Below, in pieces: positions 44,680 to 56,489 of a stretch of DNA of 64,000 nt (the first letter of the stretch is position 1; each line of letters begins with the position of its first letter). Below the pieces are notes generated by a model. The model was not told the DNA's origin and ran no database searches. It saw nothing but the letters and a program-made list of their open reading frames with translations. The position numbers and the translations under genes are program-made. The DNA lies in NCBI GenBank assembly GCA_030549495.1, contig JAUIRK010000928.1, positions 819,001 through 883,000 on the forward strand, written 5' to 3'. Origin of the DNA: Nectonema munidae (Eukaryota > Nematomorpha > Nectonematoida > Nectonematidae).

Positions 44680-44990
44680 TTTCCTTTTGATAATCATTTT
44701 TGTGAAATATGTTCAAAAATAATATATAGGAATTACTTGAAATGTTCAAAATGCAAGAAAGTTTATCATTTTTATTGCCAAGAACTTTCAATGATTGAAG
44801 GTTGTAATTTTTGGAACTCGTTTAGAAAGTTTTGATTGCTCGTTAAAAAGATTACAATTTTTTGATTCTCTGAACAATATTGAAAGGATGCAATTACTTG
44901 TTAAAGAAAATATCTTTTTGCGTAAAGAAGTTTCTCCTTTGTGTATTAAATATACATCGAAACTAGTTGATTTAAAGATTATTTAGTACC
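44680..44990 (+). pseudogene. PHD-like zinc finger plus coiled coil, probable LINE ORF1 relic
   Basis: One frame reads CEICSKIIYRNYLKCSKCKK then VYHFYCQEL (44701-44781), spaced C-x2-C-x10-C-x2-C-x4-H-x3-C as in PHD fingers. In a shifted frame (44795-44986) it continues FDCSLKRLQFFDSLNNIERM then LLVKENIFLRKE, which looks like a short coiled coil. PHD plus coiled coil is a known arrangement in ORF1 of CR1-like LINEs. Further frame pieces to 46000 (for example YIGEFPIEKISSHGNSKIP near 45815) may belong to it but were not recognised. Confidence 0.45.
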
Positions 44991-45164
44991 TTTCGTTACA
45001 AAAGACGTCAACTGCTTATTCAACGCTCTAATGTATACCCTTACATGTATAAAAAATAAATTTTTGTAATTTATTCATGGCAAAATAATGTTAAAAATAT
45101 GAAAACATATGTAATTATTGATTCTAAAAGACAGCTGTCGTATTCTCTGAAGACTTTTAGCAAA

Positions 45165-45214
45165 ATTTAAATAGATTTCGGCCCCACCAATAAGAAATTT
45201 CTGGATCCGCCACT
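45165..45214 (-). mobile_element. hAT-like MITE terminus
   Basis: The minus strand begins AGTGGCGGATCCAGAAATTT, then CTTATTGGTGGGGCC. It shares AGTGGCGGAT with the 38977-39245 MITE. The other end was not located, so the rest is deleted or diverged. Confidence 0.45.
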
Positions 45215-46286
45215 ATATAAAAGATAAAACTTTTATACCTAATCATTTTGTACCATTAATTAGAAAGGAATGCTTATATTCGAATCATTATAAAAAAAAT
45301 TTTTGCAATGAAAATACAAATGTCTTCGATTTTTCCCCAGAAAAAGACCAAAGATTATTGAGTGTGAAAAGACTGATAATAACATTGGGGTAACATCAAA
45401 TCCAAATTATGATAAAAATTATATTCAAGGTTTTATGTCTTCACCTAGAATAATTAAAAATCTGAAAATTACTATCAAAATGTTCCAAAAAATATCACAA
45501 AAAAAGATTTTTGTACTGGAAAAACTATATAACAACAAACTATTTTTCCATGACTCATGTGGAAGCTGGTAAAGCATCTCATCAAAAGTGCACTATTTTT
45601 TGAAAAAAGATGATTCAATAGAATTTATTAGAAAAGCGAGTAATGGATCTTTTTATAAAATTCTGAAAGGTAAAAATAAAACATTATTGTTAGATATATT
45701 TACATAAGTATTATTCGGTTTTGAAACGTTATCCTTCATATAAAAGGAGAATCTCATGGATCGAAAAACATCCAAAATTGAATGGTTCAAATCTTAATTT
45801 TTGTGTATACGAATATATTGGCGAATTTCCAATAGAAAAAATTTCATCCCATGGGAATAGTAAGATTCCTAGTTGCGAATATATAAGAACTGAACATAGT
45901 ACTTTTGAATACATAAAATTTTGCTATCAAAAAAAATACCTCCTAAAAAGATATATAGTGAATCTTTGAAAAATGAAGATTATATGTTACGGAATTCATC
46001 TATTATATATAATACAAAATATTCAATGAATAAAAATTCATCCTTAAATGAAGAAAAAACTTTTGCGATGAAATACATGAACTGTTATCTCTATCTTTAA
46101 AAGGTCATTTATATATAAATCGAGTGTCTCAAGTTGGGAATAAATATCCCACAATTATTTGTTACACAGAAAAGCAAATGTTATATATATATATATGAAA
46201 TCAAAAGGTAAGACCGTTTTGAGAAATAATAATCGGTTTAACGGCTATTATCCCTACAAGCTAGAGTCTAGCCGGAGATCGAAATT

Positions 46287-46372
46287 ATGGATGAAACAAT
46301 TTATTCAGCTTTTTTCGCCATTCTTCTGTTTTGCTCTTGCCCAAACTTGCGTTTTGAGAAATCACGCCGAAA
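46287..46372 (+). other. possible first coding exon with signal-like leader
   Basis: ATG at 46287 opens MDETIYSAFFAILLFCSCPN followed by LRFEKSRR, a short hydrophobic leader, and ends at a strong donor GAAA/GTAAGT (46373). A TATA run sits about 100 bp upstream (46177-46195). No partner exon was recognised, and the region just upstream is transposon-like, so this is tentative. Confidence 0.2.
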
Positions 46373-46639
46373 GTAAGTAGGTTTGCTAAAACTGTTACTT
46401 TTCATTTTAGGAGAAAAAATAAAAATATTCATAGAGATATGTAATGTCTGTAAGAAGATTGAATGTATCAACATTGAGGAGATTAATATTGAAATAGCCT
46501 ATTACGAACATTCTAGAATTGGAAATGTGTTGAGATATTTTTTATAAGGGATTGCGTATATTCAGTAATAGATCAGGAAGGAACTCTATAGAGTGCAAAA
46601 ATATGAATAGGTATTTTATTAAAGGAGAATTTGGCAAAT

Positions 46640-48000
46640 CAGTAGTCGTCAAAAAGGGTAGATTCTGGATCAGCGAAAATCTAGTAATATAAATGATACT
46701 TATGATTTATCAGGAAATATGGACAGATATCACTCTGTATATTTGCTAACGAATGGTTCTTTTAAAGTCGTCTTCCTCATGAAATCATCTGTGATGCTCT
46801 TTGTTCAATTACAAAAAGCTATCCAAAAAATGTTATGGTAACTGTGTACAGTGTACAAACTTAAAAATTACTTCCAGATTTCCCATCCATGTTAGAGAAT
46901 TTTCGTCACCTTTACTAAAAATCAAGCTTTCATATTAGTGTTGGGACGATTAATCGTAATCAGAATCATGAATTGTGTTTTTTCAAGTATTGTCATCAGA
47001 ATAATATAGGGATAATTTAGCCCGTTTATGGTTCTTAGAAAAGGTTAAATTTTGCCTAAGGGAACATACATATATTATATAAGGCGACATCTTATAATGC
47101 ATAACATATTCGTGAACCTCTTCTAATGATCTCTCTTTTATATGATAAGTTTTTAGAAAATTTTCAGGAATACAACACTAATCCAATCGACAGGTTTATT
47201 ACACCATAATCGAAATTTGTAAGGCCGATTTAGTATTCAAAAATTATTGTAAACTGAAAGAATTTTAAAGAGAATTGATTCACGATTTTCAAAAGGGTCT
47301 ATAGTATAGAGGGTAGGTTATAATTATTTGAAGATAAATGGGAAATTTTATTGAAGTACTTAGGATTTTCATTTTGATGAATTGATTTTTAATATTTATT
47401 TAGTATTATAAACTAAAATAGAAATTAATTTAACTACAAAACCCGTCTATATTGATTCTAAACAAGAACATGATATAATTTCCATTTTTAAAGAAAATTT
47501 CATTTTCAGGCATAAATGATAAGGTTGATTGAGACATATAAACCTCCTAAAATCAGGATGGCGCTTTTAGTATAAAATAATATGTATTTATAATTTGAAA
47601 AATATTTTTGGGACAATTTTTGGCATCCGCTGCAACTTGATTGGCCTTTTCAGACATTTTCCCAACCTAATTACGAAAGCTGAGTCCAAAAATGAAACCA
47701 CACGGTCGATTTAGTATAAAAATATATTTTACTTAAATATTTGAATGAATGTTATTGGAGACATTTTATCATTAATCAAAATTTTGATTGCTATTTGCTC
47801 AAATTAACCATAGTTATATGCGCTTAAAATTGTATAATTTTCAAGAGTGTATCTAATACGGATACTAAGTTTTGATTGATAGTTTATAACATGGAAGAAT
47901 GATTCAACTACCATGAAAATGGGTTAAAAAGATGCAGCTAGAGATATTAGGTAATATCAGGCAAATTGAAGAGATAAAAGGGAGCCAACTTTATCCAATA
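46640..48000 (+). repeat. composite family, copy C
   Basis: Shares GACAGATATCACTCTG then TATATTTGCTAACGA and the TTCAATTACAAAAAGC segment (46720-46825) with copies E, F and B. It then carries one or two array units (about 47520-47760, with GCTGAGTCCAAAAATGAAAC then GGTCGATTTAGTATAAAA) and the 3' block with AAAAAGATGCAGCTAGAGAT (47928-47947). Between, at about 46945, a possible unrelated end TAGTGTTGGGACGATTAATC is present. No clear TTAA-bounded end was found on the right. Confidence 0.65.
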
Positions 48001-48267
48001 AATGTTTGTCGAATATTTTGCTTTTGAGTCCGCCAAAATTAAAGTCTTAAAGTCTTTAAAGTCTTTCCAAAATTTTATAAAATCCAATAACAATCCAGGC
48101 TACACTCCTGATGATAAAAGATTTGAGTGTTCAAAAGTTTAGCGAAAATGAAATCATGGATTTGAAGACACTTTATTAAATCAAAAATGAAAATAAATAA
48201 AACAATCAAATATTTAATGCCTTAAAATCACATTTATGCGTTTATACTTGGATTGAATTCGATAAAT

Positions 48268-49382
48268 TTATTGAAGTTTCTTTGTGCGATTATATCTAAA
48301 AAAGAGAAAGCATTGATTAAAATACAAATGAGCATAAAGAATTATTTGCAATATGTAAAAAGGCTTACCGATAAATTTTGAGCAATTGGAAAATGCCAGT
48401 AGCGGCAACAAATAAATTAACACTAAAAAGATTGTAATTCTTGGGAACGATGACAAGAGAATACCGCGACCAAATTAAACCTTAACAAATAGAGAAAAAA
48501 TATTTTAAATTATTATTATTGACGATTACTTACTTCAGCTTAATACCACTACATATATGACCCGTCTAAATAGAGGATTTAGCAGAAACTTGTGCTGAGC
48601 TAACATTAGGAATGAGTATTTAAACTTATTCAAATTTCGTAGGAATTTGGATATGACACATAAAATTCGATATTGACACCTCAAGGGAAACAGAAAATGT
48701 ATAGAAATACAGTTATTTTAGAATTTTTTACTAAAATATTTTCTATCCTTATGCGAAAATTAGGAGTAAAAAAGTAAATAGTATTGGATGTAGGATGAGA
48801 ACGTTTCTTTTTGAAGTACCAGACAAGCAAACTACAAATCAAGAAAAAGCATGCCTACTTCAAGACAAACGTTATTATCAGGCGCGTTGCTAGGAGGGAG
48901 AGGGAGGCACAGGGTTATCAAGCCTTTTAAAAGACACTAGGAAAAGAATTAAAAACATCCAAAATGATCTCACGAAAAAGTAATCTTCAAGAGCTCCAGA
49001 GAAGCTATGCTTTTGCAAAAGTATACGCATGAACTTCAAATTATTTTTTAGACTCCCCATTTCCCGTTGTGAATAAAATAAACAAGTACACGAATTTACG
49101 CAGATATATTTGAAAAAACATTTCGTGTTTTAATAAAAGTGACCATGATGGGGGTTTAAGGAATGGAGTCTTGTAAAAAAAATTAGGGAATTTTATTACC
49201 AGTGCAGGCAAGAGCGGCAGATTGGCGAACACTCATATTTTCGGCAGGTCTATTTATATCACCTATCCCAGCTAACACCAAACACTGAAAAAGAAATTTG
49301 TAAACATTATGATAAAATGAAGGAGAAGAAACTTTTTTTACCCATTTTGTCAGAGGAGCCCAAAAAAATATCGTCTTCAGGC
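48268..49382 (-). CDS. MPC2: mitochondrial pyruvate carrier subunit 2, first exon missing
   Basis: Half of the heterodimeric inner-membrane carrier that brings pyruvate into the matrix; its partner MPC1 is not in the window. Four exons: 49382-49342, 49284-49200, 48480-48369 and 48295-48268 (stop TAA at 48270-48268). Introns are 57, 719 and 73 nt, all GT-AG, and the phases fit at each junction (1 in, then 0, 1 and 2). The joined protein reads LKTIFFWAPLTKW, then CLVLAGIGDINRPAEN, then MSVRQSAALACTG, LIWSRYSLVIVPKNYNLFSV and ends YNRTKKLQ. FFWAP, RPAE and IWSRYSLVI-PKN-LF-VN are family hallmarks, and the hydrophobic stretches correspond to its membrane helices. About 88 of an expected ~125 residues are supported. 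The N-terminal exon, which should end in phase 1 after a HPAG-like segment, was not found up to 53 kb. Confidence 0.92.
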
Positions 49383-49399
49383 CTATTATGAATAATTAA

Positions 49400-51057
49400 A
49401 GTATAAAATAATAAATGCAATATCTTATATAATTTAAAACTTAATAAAATTAATCTTAATAATTTTAAAAATTATATAATAATCTACCATAAAATCTACT
49501 ACCATAAAATCAGAAAAAATATAAGTAAACGAAAAATAAAATTATTACATCAAATGAAATAAGTTTTGAAGCGAATCTAGCTTTACATATATGCAAAGAA
49601 GGTGTTGGTGAAACCGCATGAATAAAAGTAAATAAATGAAAGTAGGAAATAAAGTTTTATTTAAATAAAAGATAAACAATAAATTACTCTGGACTTTTTT
49701 AGATCACGTCGATGCATGAGAAATTTAGAGAATATAAGTAAATTTCCTTTGGATCGTCGTAACGTTGTTAAAATCTGAAGTAGACCAGAGTGGTCGAAAA
49801 TTAATTTTTTATTTTAATTAATGTTTTGTTTGCTACTTTTATTTACACATAGACCAGTAATGGACTTTGGTAGAATTAGTTTTTACTTTAAGTCTTTTTC
49901 GAACACAAAAAATATTTAAGGGCATGTGCTCTCCAAAAACTTCAAATTTAGTTATACAGGAGTATTACGAATTCCAAGAAAGATCCACTCTGCAATTAAT
50001 TAACATATTTTAAATTAGTTCATAAATTTCTAGCTCCTCTCAGACAATTTCAGAATAGAAATATCTCGGTATAAACATTTTTAAACTGCATGGCCGTTAG
50101 ATGCACAGAAAGTGGATATTACATATTTATTTTATTACTCTTCTTTGCTGAGACAAAAATGAGAACAATGTCTTCATCGCCGAATGAAGAAATTTATATT
50201 GTATTATTTACATTTAGTGTAGATAATGAAATAAAAAAATTTAATATATCATTTATGCTAGCACACTTTTTCAATTCTGAAAAAAGAGTACGTAAATTGA
50301 AAATTTTTACCTTTTCAACATTTTGGTTTATACTTTGATACTTGCACAGAATCGATAAAACAATCTCATTATCTTCTACTTCTTTTTGTACACCGACTTT
50401 TAAACTTGGTTGGAGTAACTTTTGGTTTTGGAAACAAGGTTTATCCTTAGCAGAAAATTAATTAGATAAATCATCTTCGTATTTTCTTTTATCTTTTTAT
50501 TCTCTTTCGCAACAGCATTTTTAAACAGAACAAAGTCTATATTAGATTTGATCTTCAATTCAAAGTTAAAAGGATACTATTGATTTCTACATCAAAGTTT
50601 AAAGAAGATTGAAATATTGTTTTTAAATAATAAAAGTAGACTAAAAATTCTTTTATTTTATCAATAACTAGGTAGATTTGGTAAATACCTTACATCTATT
50701 AGAAAATTTATATTAGAATCAACCGCAATAAAAACAGAAACAAAAGAATTCAAATAGGTCTCTTATTATTAGACAAATGGTATAATTGTATAATGGATAT
50801 TAGATATTGAATTAAATTTTTTTTAAAAAATATCTAAAAAAAAATTTTTTTATAAAATTTTGAGAATTATCTTCTTTCAAAAATATAATGATAAAAATTG
50901 ACATTAAGGTCAAGAAAAATTTAGTCATTAATCTATGGAATTAAATGTCCACTATTTGTTTTGTAGATAATTTTACCTCATTATCACGATATTTCAAGTA
51001 TATGGAAATATTTGGATAAGAGATATGAAAAATCATCAATGGGGTAAATTAAATGAC
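49400..51057. other. AT-rich DNA upstream of MPC2, no gene recognised
   Basis: Presumably intron and/or 5' flank of MPC2. Donor-like GT sites exist on the minus strand but none follows a plausible MPC2 N-terminal segment. An 82-codon plus frame at 50090-50338 resembles nothing known and lacks coding-like composition. Confidence 0.4.
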
Positions 51058-51065
51058 TTCTGAGA

Positions 51066-51305
51066 CAGAGCCCGCGCTACCTATTAAATTTTGGGGCACA
51101 AGCCCCCCCCCCTCCCTCCCAACTATTTCTCTAGCCCCCAGCTAATTTTCAAGCTCCCCTAAAAATTTGTTCATTACCCTAAAAAAATATGACAAACATC
51201 TAGCATTCATGATAATTTCTTTCATGAAAATATAATCTGTATAGATATGGCTTGACAAATACATCATCCCCAATCCCCTAAAATTTTTGCTTAGCGCGGG
51301 CACTG
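51066..51305. mobile_element. 240-bp hAT-like MITE
   Basis: The left end CAGAGCCCGCGCTA and the reverse complement of the right end CAGTGCCCGCGCTA differ at one position. The flanks TTCTGAGA (51058-51065) and TTTTGAGA (51306-51313) form an 8-bp target duplication with one mismatch. It is C-rich on the plus strand near the left end and carries no coding capacity. Confidence 0.85.
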
Positions 51306-51889
51306 TTTTGAGAATACCCCTCTTTCCAACAGAGTTACTTGCCCAACAAAAATCCTTTTGGGTGACACCATCTTTCAAAATCGGGCTACTCATCTATCAC
51401 AAACTATATTCAATGATTTTTTTATTTAAAATATATTAGAAAATAAAACAAAATTGCAATTTCCATTCAAACGAAGTTTTTGGGCGCAGGTGATTAAACC
51501 TCAAGGTATTCATTCTAACGGGGCCGTATCAAGGGATCGTGGCGCCCCAGAGCTAAGGTCCTGAATGAAGCCCCTTACCCCTTGCTCTTTCTTTTCTTAC
51601 TTATCCCCACCCCATTCTGGCTTAAAAAGTGATTTTAAAAAAAAATGCTTTCATTTTTATTAAGCCACATTATTCAGATATATACTTGAGTCGAAGACAG
51701 TCTCCATTAGATGTTCATTTTTCGTATTTTAGCAGCAGCAAAATTATCGATGACTTAGTCAAAATCAGCACAATCGAGAACTTTTTTCTCAATGCTCATA
51801 AGAGATTTAATTTGTGTTTTTTCTCAATGCTTGCTCCATAGTACATAGAGTACTTTTAGAAAATTATTAGAGTTGGGGGAAGGGCGAAG

Positions 51890-52085
51890 GATTTCTTCTA
51901 AAATCTAGCTAGAGTTTGTACACAATCAAGCAGCTCTTTTTGAAAATGGTATAAAACTTATTGAAAGTGACAAAATTTCGGTAAAGGAAGTGGCAAATGA
52001 AGTTAATAATTTAAAATTTCAGTGCCATGAGCGGTTAGAAAATAATTTTTTCCCGTTAATTATTCGTAATAGTATAAGCCAGCTA
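51890..52085 (+). pseudogene. possible hAT transposase scrap
   Basis: A plus frame reads VHNQAALFENGIKLIESDKI, then SVKEVANEVNNLKFQCHERL, ending SISQLEK before TAA. The pattern resembles the region between the catalytic parts of arthropod hAT transposases. The match is weak, and the sequence just upstream (51510-51620) is GC-richer and may be another element end. Confidence 0.28.
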
Positions 52086-52399
52086 GAAAAATAAGGTGCA
52101 AAAGCCATTTTATGTATGAAATATAATTTAACCAGTTCATATGAAAATTTTCATGATTTTTTAAACAGCGACAGCAATCTACTATAAAGAATTCACTCAA
52201 ATGAGAAATATGCCAAAGAATAAATAATACTATACATAAATGTATTAAATTTATAAATTGTACTTATGTTTGAAAAAATATATTACAATATTATTTTTGC
52301 GTTCTATTAAATTTTTTGTTGCTACATATAGACCAAATTTTTAATCAAGAACCCCATTTGAATGGTGTTTCGCTTTACCGATGTTAAAATCTGGTCATC

Positions 52400-52496
52400 T
52401 TACGCTTGTATCGAACTATTAGAAAGTAGGCTTGATTCGGGATCGAACCAACCTTGAATTATCAAAACCCAGTACCTAACCAACCTTACTCACGCC
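52400..52496 (-). mobile_element. tRNA-derived SINE, copy 2
   Basis: The minus strand starts GGCGTGAGTAAGGTTGGTTA and has TTGGTTCGATCCCG (B box; two bases are lost upstream of it relative to copy 1) and TAGTTCGATACAAGCG. It is about 80% similar to 6634-6530 and lacks most of the repeat tail seen there. Confidence 0.7.
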
Positions 52497-52499
52497 TAG

Positions 52500-53385
52500 A
52501 AAAAAAACAATATCAAAAAACACGTATCAAGAATAAATTAATGAATTTTATTTTTAATTGCCTTTACTAACATATATAAAAAAATTTGATTTAAACAAAG
52601 ATTGTTTAAAAGAAGTAAATTATATAAATAATTGTTCTAAAATAGGAACGTTGTCATTTATAAGATTAAATGATATTTTTTTAGGAAAATGTTTAATCTT
52701 TTAAAATTTAAGTAAAGAAATAAGCCTATATTTCTAAACCTTTTTATGCCAATATAACATCAACATCTTATAAAATTAAAATTGTCTGCATAAATTTATA
52801 TAAAACTCACTCAAAAGATGATCAAGGGATTAGTTTTCAAAAATGTAACCTTTGAGTCAAAGGGTGGAGGTTTTTTAGATATAATGTGTGAATTTAACAT
52901 ATATATTGTGAAAAAAAATTAAACAACCTGCTGGATGATTCCAAAGTGGCAAGAGTCTTTTGGGGACTATGCTATCCATTTTTGATAAGATATCAAATCC
53001 TCCCATTTAAATTTTAGATTGTTAGAAAATAAAAAAATATTAGGAAAATAAAAAGACCAACAGTTTGTTTGTTTATTTGTTGTAGTTGACGCAGCTTGTA
53101 GACCTGAAGGTTCGAAAGCTGGCAATTATGCTTAAAAGTGTTGAAACAGAATGGGTAACGTCGTTGTCACGTTAAAAGGGTAAAATGTGTAAAGAATTTA
53201 AGAAAAGGAAAGATAGAGGTAGAAACATAAGAATGTAAAGAAGGGACATGCTTAGGTGTGAAGCAAAATTGATAAACTAAGGTGGATTATACGTCAAAAT
53301 TAGTTATATTAACTTAAGTAATGATGCAAATCGAGTTTTCAAATGGGGTCTATGACAAATTTCTGGTAGTGAAGTTAAAGGGAAA
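52500..53385. other. AT-rich DNA, probable LINE 3' UTR at its right end
   Basis: No gene recognised. The part from about 53050 to 53385 is less AT-rich and directly follows (minus sense) the C-terminal zinc motif of the I-group-like LINE at 53390-61460, so it is probably that element's 3' UTR; the element's end was not located. Confidence 0.35.
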
Positions 53386-55193
53386 TCGCCATTTTTGATG
53401 AGAGAGACATTGAATTGGTCTGTTAAAATAGAAGTTGTTGAACAAAGAAACAAGAGGTGTTCGGGAGTTTCAAATTCGTTGCAAAAGCGGCATATAGCAT
53501 ATTCGGATTTACCTATTAGGAGCAGAAACTTTTTGCATCTGCAATTACCAGAAAGCCATCTTAATACTACTGGATGACTTTGTGTTTTTTCAACTTATGC
53601 TTAAAGGTTATCAAATCGATAAAAGGATACTTACAAGTTTTGCTCATTTGCCTCTCTTGAACCCAGAACTTTTCAACTTTTAATCGAATATAGTTTTTCA
53701 AGTGTTTAGTCGATAAGAGATGGGTACTGCCTGGTTTATTTAGAGCAAAATTTGCAAGCTTATCTACAAATTCATTACCGAAAATTCCACTATGACTTGG
53801 GCACCAAATTAATCGGATGGAAAAGTAATCAATTAGTTCTAAATAGAGATGGAAGATTTCAGCAATGGAAAAGTTCAGAGATTTATGCTTTATTGATTTG
53901 ATTTGTGACAGTGAATCTGAGAGAATATATATAATTTAGTAATTGCGAAAACACCTTTTATTACTAGATAAATACTGTAACGCCGTTATCAAAGCGGCGG
54001 ATTCTGCGGAAAAAGAAGAAGCATAAGCACCTATACTAAATGAATGAGAGTATAATGGTTTGTTTAGATCGTCTAAAAATACTGCGAAAAAAGATGCTGC
54101 GTTGGACGAAGCGTTATCATAAGAACCGTCTGTGAATATGAGTGGAAAGTTCGATGAGCAAGAGATATTTTGGCATAATTTTAGCGCTTGGGCTTTAGAA
54201 GAACAGATAGTGATTTTTGATTGGAAATTTACAATGGAAAGATTATATGATCGTGGAGGAGGCTGAATTTTAAAGCAGTGGGAGAAATAACGTCCAAAGT
54301 ATTTTTGGAACAGGTGTTGAAAGAGGTCGTAATTGGAGTAGTGGATATTGGGAGAGAAGCTTAATCCAAAAGATTCATAATGTTGATTTTTAGAGATGAA
54401 CGAGATTTTCTTAGAAAGAATAAGCTTTTCAAGGTATAAATCAATTGGTACTAAAGAGGAAGCCACAAGAATAAGAGTTTTGGGGGTAGATATTTGACAT
54501 TTTAGAGCTTTTCTTAATATAGAGTAAAATAGTACACTGAACATGTTCAGATATTTTTTATGCTTGAAAATCATACCCCAGGATGTGATACCGTAAGTGA
54601 AAGAAGGAAGAATTACATTAAAGAGAAGTTTCCTATAAAAGATGAAATAATTTGGCCATTGAAAACCCACAATACTTTTTACTCTATAAAAAAAAGAGTA
54701 GCACTTAGAATGCTTCAATTCAAAATTTAAGCTCCAATTCAACTTAGGTGTTAAGTGAATTCCCAGATACTTAACAGAATTGCAGGGGGGAAACTTGAAT
54801 CATTGAACAGCAAATCTGGGCATTTGGATTTCTTCTTACTAAAGTTCATGAGGGCACACTTCTTTAAGTTAAGTTTCAAATTTAGCAAGTCAGCAAAATG
54901 TTTGTTTTAGTTAAGAGAATGTCCAGTTTAACTAGATTATTGGTGGGGTTATTGCCACGAACTCCAATTACAAGGTCATCGGAAAAATCTTGGTAAAAAC
55001 AAGCTGAGTTACTCCAAAATTCTAATAATGGATCAATCAAAATTATGAAGAGAATATCTGAGAGACATCCTCCCTGAGGCGTTGAGCAGTTCAATTACTT
55101 AAAAACGTTGGTGTAACCTCTAAGGAAAATAACACGTTCTGACAAATACAATTTGATGAACTCGATCAAATATAGTGGAAACTTCATCCTAAA

Positions 55194-55674
55194 TTGAAAA
55201 CGTTGAGTAAATCTTTTATTTAACAAAATACCAGTAATAATATTTCGGTCACTATGACCTTCTTCAGATATATATGACATAAAATGAAAGCGTGGAGTGT
55301 CTTGCTTGCTGAGTGTTGAGAGGGATTATTGGTGCTGATCGTAAAAAGTTTACTTTGTTAATCACATATATAGTATGTATATTTACAGTGTTATAATGAA
55401 GATATCTTGATAAATTGGTGTGAATGATATTAACTTTAGGTTCATGACACATATAGTATATATATTTACAGTGTTATAATTAAGATGTCTTGATAAATTT
55501 GTGTGAATGTTCAAGAAAATATGTATGAGCAATTTACTCACCTTTTACGAGATGCAGCTATCACAATAGTCCTATTCTTACTAGGTATTTTGTTAAATAA
55601 AAGATTTACTCAACATTTTCAATTTATTTTCTTTACAACTTTTATTTATTTATGAAGACTGAGCGCCATTTTAT
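55194..55674 (-). mobile_element. Penelope-like terminal fragment with hammerhead-like core
   Basis: Inserted in a LINE reverse transcriptase with a 12-bp duplication CTTCATCCTAAA (55182-55193 and 55675-55686). The two edges are inverted copies of one ~39-bp tail (55194-55232 and about 55584-55623), containing TTGAGTAAATCTTTTATTTA. On the minus strand, CTGAAGA (55267-55261), a 5-bp hairpin GGTCA/TGACC (55259-55247) and GAAA (55246-55243) reproduce the CUGANGA-stem-GAAA core of hammerhead ribozymes. Such ribozymes and inverted tails are known from Penelope-like elements. No reverse transcriptase is present. A 65-bp segment is directly repeated at about 55362 and 55448. Confidence 0.6.
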
Positions 55675-56489
55675 CTTCATCCTAAACATATTTCTGATGA
55701 TACATTGGTGAAACGCTGAATTGAAGGCACCTTTAAAATCTATAAAAAAAAAAAAGGTTGTAAAACATACACGATCTTTGAAAAAGGCATAAATATTAGA
55801 AACAAGTCTGTTGACTGTAATCTCTGAGGATCTATGATAAACATATGCAAATTGATTTTCATTGATACAATGAGATTGGTCGATATGATTCAGCATACGA
55901 AACCTGATTGTTTTCTCACATGACTTTCCTAAACAAGGCAAAAGAGTTATGGGCCTAAAATTTTCAATATCGTTAATAGCGCGCTTATTTTTAGGGATCA
56001 GTACAACTTCTCCCTTCTTAAAAATTTTCGGAAAGCACTTAAATGACACAATCGAATTAAATAATCTCAAGATGTAAGGTTCAACGAAGGGCATTAAGCG
56101 TTTGATAGTTTTGAAAGTGATTTTATCAAAGCCTGGGCTTGATTTCGGAGGTATATTTTTCAAACAAAAATTCAGTTCTTCAGAACTTATTGGAATAAAA
56201 GTAGAGTCCCCTTGAACAGTGCAAAGGAGAGAACAATCGGAATTATATGAAAAAATGTGATTCAAAATATAGATTGGGTCTATATCAATATTTAAACTTA
56301 GCCCTTTGTGAGTAAGAAATGGGGTAGATCTATTGTTTGGCCTCGAGAAATTCAGTCCATTTCAATTTCTTATACTCAATAATTTTCTTGCGATAGAATT
56401 TATTAATATTTAAATAAGCAACGAGATTGTCGTCATTCTTCAAATGTTTGAATTTTTTTGAAAAACGCGAACTTTTTTCCTCAGAGCGT

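Noticed and set aside
51142..51393. 83-codon minus-strand frame
   Set aside because: It spans the MITE 51066-51305 and its right terminal repeat; composition follows the element.
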